Of a DNA stretch of 19,426 nucleotides, positions 13,664 through 19,426 are shown piece by piece. Source of the DNA: HO2-45-28 sp964574495 (GTDB taxonomy: Bacteria > Patescibacteriota > Minisyncoccia > HO2-45-28); NCBI GenBank assembly GCA_964574495.1, contig CAZNNT010000015.1, positions 1-19,426 of the forward strand, read 5' to 3'. The notes beneath the pieces are model-generated. The model was given only the letters and a program-made list of their open reading frames with translations. It was not told where the DNA came from and searched no databases. The stretch's first letter is position 1, and each line of letters begins with the position of its first letter. The translations under genes and the position numbers were made by a program.

Positions 13664-14545
13664 TTAATTTCTTCTAAAAATGCGCCTTAAAATCATCTTC
13701 AGTATAAAATATCCCACTATAATGCCCATAATATACCACAGAATCGGATTTTTAAGAACAAAAGACAGGGTGGCCAGAGAGGCCAAATAAGAGTATTCCA
13801 GAAATTTTTCTCCCTGTCCGGCATCTGGATTTTGCGCCAAATCTCTTAAATATTTTCTCACTTCTTCTCTTTCTTTGTCTATAACTTCTATTGCCGGCCC
13901 AAGCGCCTCTTTTATTGTATCATTGCTGATTGAAAATTGCTCTTTTGTTTTTTGGGCGATGTCGGAAATGGTTTCCTCGGCCGTTTCAATCGCCGGCTGC
14001 CCGATTTTTTGTTCCGCTGATCGGGTATTGTCCGCGATTAAAGGATCGGAACCCAATTTTATTTCTTCGGCGTCCGTAAGGCCGTCATTATCGTCATCCG
14101 GGTCGTTATTATTTCCTATTCCGTCGCTGTCAGTGTCCTTTTGCACCAAACGCGGATTTTCTTCAAAGGCGCTTTTTTGCTCAAATTCAATCGGTATTGG
14201 CTCTTTACCCACGGGTAAAAGCAAGGCGCTTATGATTACGGCCTTGATTGAGTGATTGCCTTCAGTCGCTTGCCAGTCGGTCCAGACCTGCGAAAATTTT
14301 CCGCCTCGTTCCACGAAAAAATTTGATGAGCCGATTGATTTCTGATTGTCAAAAAATTCCACTCGGCCGGAAATATCGTCAATCCCGCTATTAAAAATCG
14401 CCGCGTAAACTCTGACGGTTTCTCCGGCAAAAAACGGGTCTTTGGAATACCAAATGCCGCCTTGCAGGAAGCCGGCGTTGGTCGTCGCGTACGCAAAAGC
14501 CGCAAAGGGGATTAAAAATAAAATAATTAACGCCAGTCCCTTCAT
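13664..14545 (-). CDS. Exported membrane protein with Ig-like domain and Asp-rich calcium-binding repeat
   Basis: A 293-residue surface protein. An N-terminal signal peptide (1-19, ending AFAYA) is followed by an Ig-like beta domain of about 100 residues (VRVYAAIFNSGIDDISG is typical of CARDB-type folds). Residues 135-160 hold a thrombospondin type-3-like, Asp-rich calcium-binding repeat, DTDSDGIGNNNDPDDDNDGL followed by TDAEE. Then comes a charged helical stalk (about 180-245, coiled-coil-like) and a C-terminal membrane helix (about 263-285) with a basic RRIFRRN tail that holds it in the membrane. The protein would project the Ig-like head outward on the stalk. It starts 9 bp after the Gly-Trp repeat gene. 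A cell-surface structural or adhesion role is inferred from architecture only. Confidence 0.85.
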   Translation of the reverse strand: MKGLALIILFLIPFAAFAYATTNAGFLQGGIWYSKDPFFAGETVRVYAAIFNSGIDDISGRVEFFDNQKSIGSSNFFVERGGKFSQVWTDWQATEGNHSIKAVIISALLLPVGKEPIPIEFEQKSAFEENPRLVQKDTDSDGIGNNNDPDDDNDGLTDAEEIKLGSDPLIADNTRSAEQKIGQPAIETAEETISDIAQKTKEQFSISNDTIKEALGPAIEVIDKEREEVRKYLRDLAQNPDAGQGEKFLEYSYLASLATLSFVLKNPILWYIMGIIVGYFILKMILRRIFRRN

Positions 14546-14554
14546 TTAAATTTT

Positions 14555-15781
14555 TTAAATTTCTTCAAAAGTGGGGGTTGTGGATTGGGTGTTTAATTTT
14601 ATGTCCACGAATCTGGTTTTTTCCCCGTCGTCGCCTTTAATCCGTATGGTATATTCCTGCGGGGCGCTTTCGCGGGGGACATCGGCCCAAAAGTCGGCGC
14701 CATTGGAAAATTGGCCGGAATTAAGAGTTATGGTCGGCGAAGAGCCGGATGATTCCTGGCCCGTGGCGTTTTTCTTCCAATGGTATATCGCGCCCGATAA
14801 AGACGGCGTTACGCTTTCTATTGAGAGCGTAATTTGCGAATTGAATCCGAAAAGGGGATTTACTGAAATGGTTGTTTTTGTTGATTCGGCAAAAGGCGAA
14901 GCGGTGATGTCGGCTTGGATGTTATTTGAAGAAGAAAGCGAAAAGTCCTCCGGCGGCGTTTGCGCTGTTATTGAGACGCGGTTTTCCGCGGACCTTGTAT
15001 CGCGTTCCACTATGACTTTTGCCGTGTAAGTTCCGGAGTCGGAATAAATATGGTTTGCCGTTTTTTGGGTTTCGGAAAGATTATCGAACTTTGCTCCTAT
15101 TGCCGGATCGCTGGGATTGCCGCAAGCCGAAATAACCGAAGAAACATTGGTGCTTGAATTGCCGCAATCCCACCAGAAAGTGTAATTAATTGTTCCTTCG
15201 CCTCCGCTGACATTCGCGGTCAGGTTGGCGGAAAGCGGCGCAAAACCCGACGACGGAGAAGCGTTAAGAGATGTGGAAAAATCGGTGCAGGCGTCATCCG
15301 TTCCCGTTACTGCGTAATTTGTTCCTGAAAAACTTATCCAGCCCACAACCTCCGATCCCCAAGCCCAGCCCTGCCAGCCGCAATTATTTATAGACACGCC
15401 GTAGTTCGTTCCTGAAAGAGAAATCCAGCCGTCCCAGCCGTTTCCGTCCGCCGCAAGGGCCTTGGCCCAGCCGGTTACTTGGCCGTTATTTTTATCAAAA
15501 TCGGCTCTGCAGGGCGTTTGAGGGCAGCCCACCATTTCGTTTTGATTAAAGGTTATCCAGCCGATATGTTCGGACCAGGCGTATCCCGAAAGCCGGCCGT
15601 TGGAAGCGACATCAACTCCGTAATTCGCGCCAGTCGCCTGATTTACGCTATTAAAACTAATCCAGCCGATTGTTTCCGACCATGCCCAGCCGGAAAGATT
15701 ATGTTCGGAGCCGGCGTACGCCAAAATAAAGCCTCCCAAAAAAGAAGCCAGCGTTACGGCTATAATTAGCGTAAATTTCAT
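14555..15781 (-). CDS. Secreted Gly-Trp repeat protein with PKD-like domain
   Basis: A 408-residue exported protein with a signal peptide (1-22, ending ILAYA). Residues 28-155 carry four related repeats built on the pattern G-W-A-W-S-E-x-I-G-W-I-S-F: LSGWAWSETIGWISF, LSGYAWSEHIGWITF, a variant ending GWDGWISL, and WQGWAWGSEVVGWISF, with SGTNYGV or SGTNYAV following the later ones. A PKD-like domain follows (about 165-275, with the HIYSDSGTYTAKV strand) and then a C-terminal beta domain with PQEYTIRIKGDDG. There is no membrane anchor or sorting signal at the end. This repeat type is common in Parcubacteria-like genomes, but its ligand is not known. Its ATG overlaps the stop of the preceding small gene (ATGA). 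Confidence 0.88.
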   Translation of the reverse strand: MKFTLIIAVTLASFLGGFILAYAGSEHNLSGWAWSETIGWISFNSVNQATGANYGVDVASNGRLSGYAWSEHIGWITFNQNEMVGCPQTPCRADFDKNNGQVTGWAKALAADGNGWDGWISLSGTNYGVSINNCGWQGWAWGSEVVGWISFSGTNYAVTGTDDACTDFSTSLNASPSSGFAPLSANLTANVSGGEGTINYTFWWDCGNSSTNVSSVISACGNPSDPAIGAKFDNLSETQKTANHIYSDSGTYTAKVIVERDTRSAENRVSITAQTPPEDFSLSSSNNIQADITASPFAESTKTTISVNPLFGFNSQITLSIESVTPSLSGAIYHWKKNATGQESSGSSPTITLNSGQFSNGADFWADVPRESAPQEYTIRIKGDDGEKTRFVDIKLNTQSTTPTFEEI

Positions 15782-16014
15782 TTCTCGGGAGCGGTTAAAT
15801 AGCGAAGCACTCCGCTAGAGGTCGTTGAGTCCCCGCTGGGCGCGGTCAGTTTGCGGATTGTTTCTTCTTTATCCGCTTCTCGTTCGTTCTTTTTTAGCGA
15901 AGAAATATAGGCGTAGGCCATTAGTCCTGAGACGATTATAAAAGCGATAATGACGAGGGCGTAATTGGAAATATTTTTTTGCGAAACACCCATGCGATTT
16001 TCCGAACGATTCAT
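15778..16014 (-). CDS. Small single-pass membrane protein
   Basis: A 78-residue protein from ATG 16014, with an alternative in-frame ATG at 15993; neither has a Shine-Dalgarno. An upstream in-frame ATG at 16071 would overlap the preceding gene and is not preferred. One hydrophobic helix (about residues 17-38, YALVIIAFIIVSGLMAYAYI) is followed by a charged segment and a Ser/Thr-rich tail. Its start is four bases after the preceding stop, and its stop overlaps the ATG of the next gene by four bases, so it is translationally coupled within the surface operon. No family is recognised. It could help export or anchor its neighbours; that rests on position alone. Confidence 0.72.
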   Translation of the reverse strand: MNRSENRMGVSQKNISNYALVIIAFIIVSGLMAYAYISSLKKNEREADKEETIRKLTAPSGDSTTSSGVLRYLTAPEK

Positions 16015-16018
16015 GTGA

Positions 16019-16540
16019 TTATTTATAACAAATGAAGCTGACGCATCCGGTATGTCCTCCCTCCGGGCCAAGGGGGCCGCATGAATTATATCCGCTTACG
16101 CCATTCGGCCAGGCGCCGCTGACAAAATTGGAAAATCCGGCCGGGCAGCTGCAGCTGCCGGTAAACGGATTCGGCCAGCCGCAATTGGTGGGGCCGCCCT
16201 CTACAGGAGTCACTTCAATGTAATTTCCTCCATAGCCGTAAGTGGCTCCGCGAATGACGCCGTTATCAATTTGAGTGTCGCCCACGACATGAAGTTTCTT
16301 TTCGGGGCTTAGGGTACCTATGCCCACAAAGCCATTTTCAACTATCAGGCCGTAGACCGCGCCTCCGGTGTTGAGAATAAGTCCGCCGGCCTTGGACTGA
16401 CCCAGATTTGAAACATTTAAGGGCGCTGAAACATTGCCTGCCGGAGGCGTTTGCGTCGGCTCGCTAAAGGCGACGGCCATTAAGGAAAAAACGAACACCA
16501 AAACGGCCGCGGTTAAAATTTGAAGAGCGAATGTTTTCAT
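16019..16540 (-). CDS. Secreted tail-fibre-like protein with Cys-rich end
   Basis: A 173-residue exported protein and first gene of the surface operon. The start at ATG 16540 puts a normal signal peptide at the N-terminus (1-24, ending VAFS); a farther ATG at 16582 adds 14 residues incompatible with a simple signal. The middle has LNVSNLGQSKAGGLILN and ENGFVGIGTLSPEKKLHVVGD, the VGIGT..P..KLHV pattern found ahead of phage tail-fibre and trimeric surface proteins. The last 60 residues hold six cysteines in a Gly/Pro-rich context (for example GSCSCPAG), suggesting disulfides outside the cell. A role as a surface appendage or adhesin is likely but unproven. The next gene follows after four bases. 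Confidence 0.82.
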   Translation of the reverse strand: MKTFALQILTAAVLVFVFSLMAVAFSEPTQTPPAGNVSAPLNVSNLGQSKAGGLILNTGGAVYGLIVENGFVGIGTLSPEKKLHVVGDTQIDNGVIRGATYGYGGNYIEVTPVEGGPTNCGWPNPFTGSCSCPAGFSNFVSGAWPNGVSGYNSCGPLGPEGGHTGCVSFICYK

Positions 16541-16630
16541 ACACTTAATATAACATAGCCGGCGGTTCGGAAAAAATATCATTAAGAAGCGTGTGGATAA
16601 CGCGGCTTATGTTAACATTTTATCTTATGA

Positions 16631-16696
16631 AAAGAACACCGTTATACGGACTTCGCCGAAAACGAAAAAGCGCTCAATGAATTTTTAACCAGATAA
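16631..16696 (+). pseudogene. Possible 3' remnant of a plus-strand gene
   Basis: A short open stretch without a start codon reads YTDFAENEKALNEFLTR and then stops at TAA 16694-16696, six bases before an intrinsic terminator on the same strand. An in-frame TGA lies just upstream at 16628. The residue composition looks like the end of a real protein, and the terminator otherwise has no gene to serve. It may be what is left after a deletion. The parent family is not recognised. Confidence 0.28.
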
Positions 16697-16702
16697 AAAA
16701 AG

Positions 16703-16733
16703 AAAAGGGCTATTCGCCCTTTTTGTTTTTTTC
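16703..16733 (+). terminator. Intrinsic terminator without an obvious plus-strand gene
   Basis: AAAAGGGC (16703-16710), loop TATTC, GCCCTTTT (16716-16723), followed by TGTTTTTTT. The A run before the stem also makes it a terminator for the minus-strand gene ending at 16764. Confidence 0.85.
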
Positions 16734-16763
16734 CCGTCGCGGTTATTCTATATCCTTTTGTCT

Positions 16764-17345
16764 TTATTTGCGGTGTCTTGCTAATTTTACCAACGCTTTT
16801 TCGCCCCACTCAATCCACAGAAGCGGGTATTCATATCTATGCTCCCAATGGGGCCTTTTTTCAATACGATTGCTGTTGCTAGTGAAAGTATAAGGGCACT
16901 TAAAAATACCTTCGGGTGTTAATACAATTGCGTACTCGTCAAAGAGATCAAGTATAATGGCGGGCTTTTTTTTATCCCCGAAAAAAATCTTGGGGAAATC
17001 ATTTTCTGCTTTTTTTGCCTCTTTTACTACAATAATTTTTATTTTATCAGCGGCCTCTTGTATTGTTCTCCGGATATCTTCTATTTTCTTTGAAATCCTA
17101 CTTCCCATTTCTTTTAAGGAAGCAGCTCGATATTGGTTCGGAGATTCCTCAATCAATAAACCTTCCTTAAAAATTATTGCAAATGCTTCTGCGTTTTCTG
17201 CGTAAGAATCGCTACAGCTGTCAAAGGTGCCGAATATTTCACGAAGTTGTTCGTATGTTAAGTTCTGTCCCCGCATCTCTTGAAGCAGTTTTCTTGCTCT
17301 CTCAACTATCTCAAATACTAAGCCGCCTCTAAAATGTGCCGGCAT
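16764..17345 (-). CDS. Hypothetical soluble protein, 193 residues
   Basis: Not recognised. The start is fixed by AAGGAGG a few bases before ATG 17345, one of the few strong Shine-Dalgarno sites here. The N-terminal half is helical (VERARKLLQEMRGQNLTYEQ, then EDIRRTIQEAADKIKIIVV) and suggests a small wound helix-turn or coiled arrangement. The C-terminal half is beta-rich with KKPAIILDLFDEYAIVLTPEG and a Trp-rich end (HWEHRYEYPLLWIEWGEKAL). There is no signal peptide, membrane helix or metal motif. It is a single-gene unit with its own promoter, and a terminator lies past its stop. Its AT-rich codon use differs from the surrounding operons, and an independently regulated or acquired gene is possible. 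Confidence 0.8.
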   Translation of the reverse strand: MPAHFRGGLVFEIVERARKLLQEMRGQNLTYEQLREIFGTFDSCSDSYAENAEAFAIIFKEGLLIEESPNQYRAASLKEMGSRISKKIEDIRRTIQEAADKIKIIVVKEAKKAENDFPKIFFGDKKKPAIILDLFDEYAIVLTPEGIFKCPYTFTSNSNRIEKRPHWEHRYEYPLLWIEWGEKALVKLARHRK

Positions 17346-17389
17346 AACCCCCTCCTTTTTATGGCGCCATCAAGTCAAATTCTTTTACA

Positions 17390-17419
17390 AGGATAGCGCG
17401 ATCAATATAAAAAAGTCAA
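17390..17419 (-). promoter_or_regulatory. Promoter of the 17345 gene
   Basis: On the minus strand TTGACT (17419-17414) and TATCCT (17395-17390) are 18 bp apart. The predicted leader is about 35-40 nt and includes the AAGGAGG ribosome site. Confidence 0.52.
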
Positions 17420-17461
17420 TGTTTCAGCTTTATAGTAATGATTATAACTCCATTTTTCTAA

Positions 17462-19252
17462 CTATATTTTATTTCGCGCTCTGGAGCGGTCAATTTTGGT
17501 GAGATGCTGTTTTCGCAGGCGGACGCTTTTGGGCGTGATTTCCAGATATTCGTCTTCGGCCATCACTTCAAGTCCGCGCTCAATCGTAAGTTCATAAGGA
17601 GGAGTAAGCGCGATGGCTTCATCCGATCCCGACGCGCGCACGTTGGTAAGCTGTTTTCCTTTGGTCGGATTCACGCTCATCTCTTCGCCTTTGGATGTAT
17701 TGCCTATAACCATGCCTTCATAAACTTCGGCGCTCGGGCCGATATAAAGCACGCCTCGGTCTTGCAGATTCCAAAGCGAATATCCCAATGCTTTTCCGTC
17801 AGCCATAGAGATCATTGAGCCCGTAGAGCGCTTTTTAATTTCGCCGGCGTAAGGTTTGAATCCGATAACTCTTGAAGAAATAATTCCTTCGCCTTTGGTG
17901 TCAATCACGAATTGACTGCGGTACCCCAAAATTCCGCGCGTCGGCCCTTCAAAGATTATGCGAACCGAATTGCCGCGCGTTTTTATGTCTTTCATCACGA
18001 ATCTGCGTTTGCCAAGGCGTTCAATAATAGTGCCCTGATGCTGTGATGGAGTGTCAATAATCACTTCTTCAAACGGCTCGCTTCGCTCGCCGTTTTCTTC
18101 CTGATGGAATATGACTTGCGGCTGGGACACCTGCACTTCATAGCCCTCTCGGCGCATATTTTCAAGCAGAATCGCGATGTGCAGTTCGCCCCGGCCGGAC
18201 ACCGTAAAATTTTCTGACGAATTAAAATCAACGCGCAGGCCGACATTCACTTCCAGTTCTCGTTTGAGCCGTTCGCGAAGCTGGCGCGAGGTTACGAATT
18301 TTCCTTCGCGTCCGGCAAAAGGCGAATTATTAATCAAAAAATTCAAAACAATCGTCGGCTCATCCACCGCGATTGCGGGTAGGGGAGGAGTATCGGAGTT
18401 TGAAGCCACGGTTTCGCCGATATCAATATCCGGAATTCCGGCTATCATCACGATGTCTCCGGCTTCAGCGCGTTCGGTTTCAATCCGTTTCAATCCTCGG
18501 AAAGTGAATATACGCGTTATTTTTCCCGCGCGGGCCTCGCTCTCGGGTTTTTTGACAAACACATTTTGGCCCGCGCTTACCGAGCCCTCGTAAACCCGCG
18601 ACACCGCAAGCCGCCCCAAAAAATTATCGTAAGCAAGATTAAAGGGCTGCAATCTAAGCGGCAGGTCAATCGTTGCGTTTGATGTCGGCGGAATATGTTT
18701 GAGAATGGCGTCAAGCAGGGGAGTCAGGTCTTTTGATTCGTCTTCAAGTTTTAATTTGGCTATACCTTCGCGGCCTATGGCATAAATCACCGGAAAATCG
18801 GCTTGTTCGTCGTTCGCGCCAAGTTCCAAAAAAAGCTCAAGCGTTTGTTCTTCGGTGCGTTTCGGGTCGGCCGCGGGCTTATCAATTTTATTTATAACCA
18901 CAATCGGTTTCAATCCCAGTTCAAGAGATTTTTTTAGAACAAAACGGGTCTGGGGCATTGGCCCTTCTTGCGCGTCAACCACCAAAAGGACCGAATCAAT
19001 TGAGCGTAAAACCCGTTCAACTTCGGAGCCGAAATCGGCGTGCCCGGGAGTGTCTACGATATTTATTTTTGTATCTTTGTAAAAAATCGCCGCGTTTTTT
19101 GAATAAATCGTAATTCCGCGCTCAAGTTCAAGGGCGTTTGAATCCATTGAGACCCCTTCTTCGGCAACCCCGGACTGACGCATCAAAGCATCGGTCAAAG
19201 TGGTTTTGCCGTGGTCTACATGAGCGATAATAGCGATATTGCGTATTTCCAT
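17462..19252 (-). CDS. typA: Ribosome-associated GTPase TypA/BipA
   Basis: A 596-residue translational GTPase of the EF-G/LepA group that binds the ribosome and helps 50S subunit assembly and stress or cold adaptation. All G motifs are intact: AHVDHGKTT (G1), RGITI (G2), DTPGHADFG (G3) and NKID (G4). Domain II (from about residue 200, RLAVSRVYEGSVSAGQNVFV), domains III and V, and the BipA-specific C-terminal domain (HQGTIIERLGKRRFVMKD through TPKSVRLRKQHL) are present; length matches the family's about 600. No Shine-Dalgarno precedes ATG 19252; a GC-rich hairpin sits there instead, in a leader of about 80 nt. It is not obviously part of an operon with the 17345 gene, which has its own promoter. 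Confidence 0.97.
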   Translation of the reverse strand: MEIRNIAIIAHVDHGKTTLTDALMRQSGVAEEGVSMDSNALELERGITIYSKNAAIFYKDTKINIVDTPGHADFGSEVERVLRSIDSVLLVVDAQEGPMPQTRFVLKKSLELGLKPIVVINKIDKPAADPKRTEEQTLELFLELGANDEQADFPVIYAIGREGIAKLKLEDESKDLTPLLDAILKHIPPTSNATIDLPLRLQPFNLAYDNFLGRLAVSRVYEGSVSAGQNVFVKKPESEARAGKITRIFTFRGLKRIETERAEAGDIVMIAGIPDIDIGETVASNSDTPPLPAIAVDEPTIVLNFLINNSPFAGREGKFVTSRQLRERLKRELEVNVGLRVDFNSSENFTVSGRGELHIAILLENMRREGYEVQVSQPQVIFHQEENGERSEPFEEVIIDTPSQHQGTIIERLGKRRFVMKDIKTRGNSVRIIFEGPTRGILGYRSQFVIDTKGEGIISSRVIGFKPYAGEIKKRSTGSMISMADGKALGYSLWNLQDRGVLYIGPSAEVYEGMVIGNTSKGEEMSVNPTKGKQLTNVRASGSDEAIALTPPYELTIERGLEVMAEDEYLEITPKSVRLRKQHLTKIDRSRARNKI

Positions 19253-19257
19253 ATTTG

Positions 19258-19296
19258 CTACTTGCCCCGCGACTGCGGGGTGTTTCTTACTTCCAT
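19258..19296 (-). other. Upstream mini-ORF and hairpin in the typA leader
   Basis: ATG 19296 opens a 12-codon frame (MEVRNTPQSRGK) ending at TAG 19258-19260, five bases before the typA ATG and out of frame with it. It spans a strong hairpin, CCCCGC (19265-19270), loop of four, GCGGGG (19275-19280). Its first codons resemble those of typA (MEIRN), and TTCCATATTT occurs on the plus strand at both starts (19247-19256 and 19291-19300). It may be a leader peptide or a decayed duplication. Confidence 0.38.
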
Positions 19297-19302
19297 ATTT
19301 AT

Positions 19303-19331
19303 GGGCGAAAAAAAATACCTCTCGCCCGAGG
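19303..19331 (-). promoter_or_regulatory. Candidate switching hairpins at the start of the typA leader
   Basis: On the minus strand CCTC (19331-19328) can pair with GAGG (19321-19318), followed by TA and eight T, a short terminator-like hairpin. Its loop GGGCGA (19327-19322) can instead pair with TCGCCC (19308-19303) beyond the T run. The two pairings use overlapping bases and could exclude each other. The hairpin would begin almost at the transcript start, which argues against classical attenuation. Confidence 0.35.
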
Positions 19332-19338
19332 CACTTAC

Positions 19339-19367
19339 ATAATAAACTATAAAAATTCTTTTGTCTA
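19339..19367 (-). promoter_or_regulatory. Promoter of typA
   Basis: On the minus strand TAGACA (19367-19362) and TATTAT (19344-19339) are exactly 17 bp apart; each matches five of six consensus bases. Transcription should begin near 19332, about 80 nt before ATG 19252. Confidence 0.75.
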
Positions 19368-19391
19368 CTTTCGGCGGATTATTTTGAACCT

Positions 19392-19426
19392 CTACGCTTT
19401 AATGAGCGCGCGGGCGATGTTGTATC
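19392..19426 (-). CDS. Possible C-terminal end of an upstream minus-strand gene
   Basis: One minus-strand frame from the window edge reads YNIARALIKA and ends at TAG (19392-19394), just upstream of the typA promoter. It looks like a helical protein end, but another frame stays open slightly longer, so only the next bases beyond the window can decide. Confidence 0.22.
   Translation of the reverse strand, partial: YNIARALIKA

Noticed and set aside
1..19426. CRISPR array, insertion sequence or prophage
   Set aside because: No regularly spaced direct repeats, no transposase or integrase genes and no phage structural cluster; the tail-fibre-like motif at 16019-16540 occurs in an exported cellular protein with a signal peptide.

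Overview
The window looks like chromosomal DNA of a Candidate Phyla Radiation (Patescibacteria) bacterium, most likely Parcubacteria. This is inference from gene content: a DUF5671 membrane protein followed by a pseudopilin-like protein, secreted proteins with Gly-Trp repeats and PKD-like domains, a DUF2079 membrane protein, a very small GIY-YIG nuclease, few Shine-Dalgarno sites and several promoters placed so close to the ATG that the mRNA would be nearly leaderless. No database search was possible, so the lineage is not proven.

Layout. 1-75: 3' part of a tRNA-Ser(GGA) with encoded CCA, followed by two back-to-back hairpins and a GIY-YIG nuclease gene. 488-1306: alpha/beta hydrolase. 1436-1782: broken CYTH (class IV adenylate cyclase-like) gene with an internal deletion and a frame change. 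1851-2860: two independent small genes, each with its own promoter, Shine-Dalgarno and terminator; one is visibly GC-rich compared with its surroundings. 2931-3880: DUF5671 protein and pseudopilin-like protein. 3932-6060 (minus): a coupled two-gene operon of an HhH-GPD/OGG-like putative DNA glycosylase with a C-terminal cysteine cluster and an unrecognised 336-residue protein. 6211-9190 (plus): dnaG and rpoD, the classic macromolecular-synthesis pair without rpsU, transcribed divergently from the glycosylase operon.

9199-16540 is an envelope region. A GT39/ArnT-like transferase (minus) and a DUF2079 membrane protein (plus) diverge from a 29-bp spacer. Convergent to the latter is a tight six-gene minus-strand operon: tail-fibre-like secreted protein, small membrane protein, Gly-Trp repeat/PKD protein, Ca-binding-repeat membrane protein, DUF3105 protein and a polyprenyl-phosphate mannose synthase-like GT2. 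The GT2 could make lipid-linked sugar that the GT39 enzyme transfers outside the membrane, possibly onto the exported proteins; this is inference.

16764-19252 (minus): a hypothetical gene with its own promoter and a strong Shine-Dalgarno, then typA/bipA, whose roughly 80-nt leader contains two hairpins and a short upstream ORF. The last bases may be the end of another minus-strand gene. I found no insertion sequence, prophage or CRISPR array.

The best candidate for something undescribed is the glycosylase-like/unknown-protein pair at 3932-6060, which faces dnaG-rpoD across matching palindromic promoters. Second is the tRNA-hairpin-hairpin-GIY-YIG arrangement at the start.
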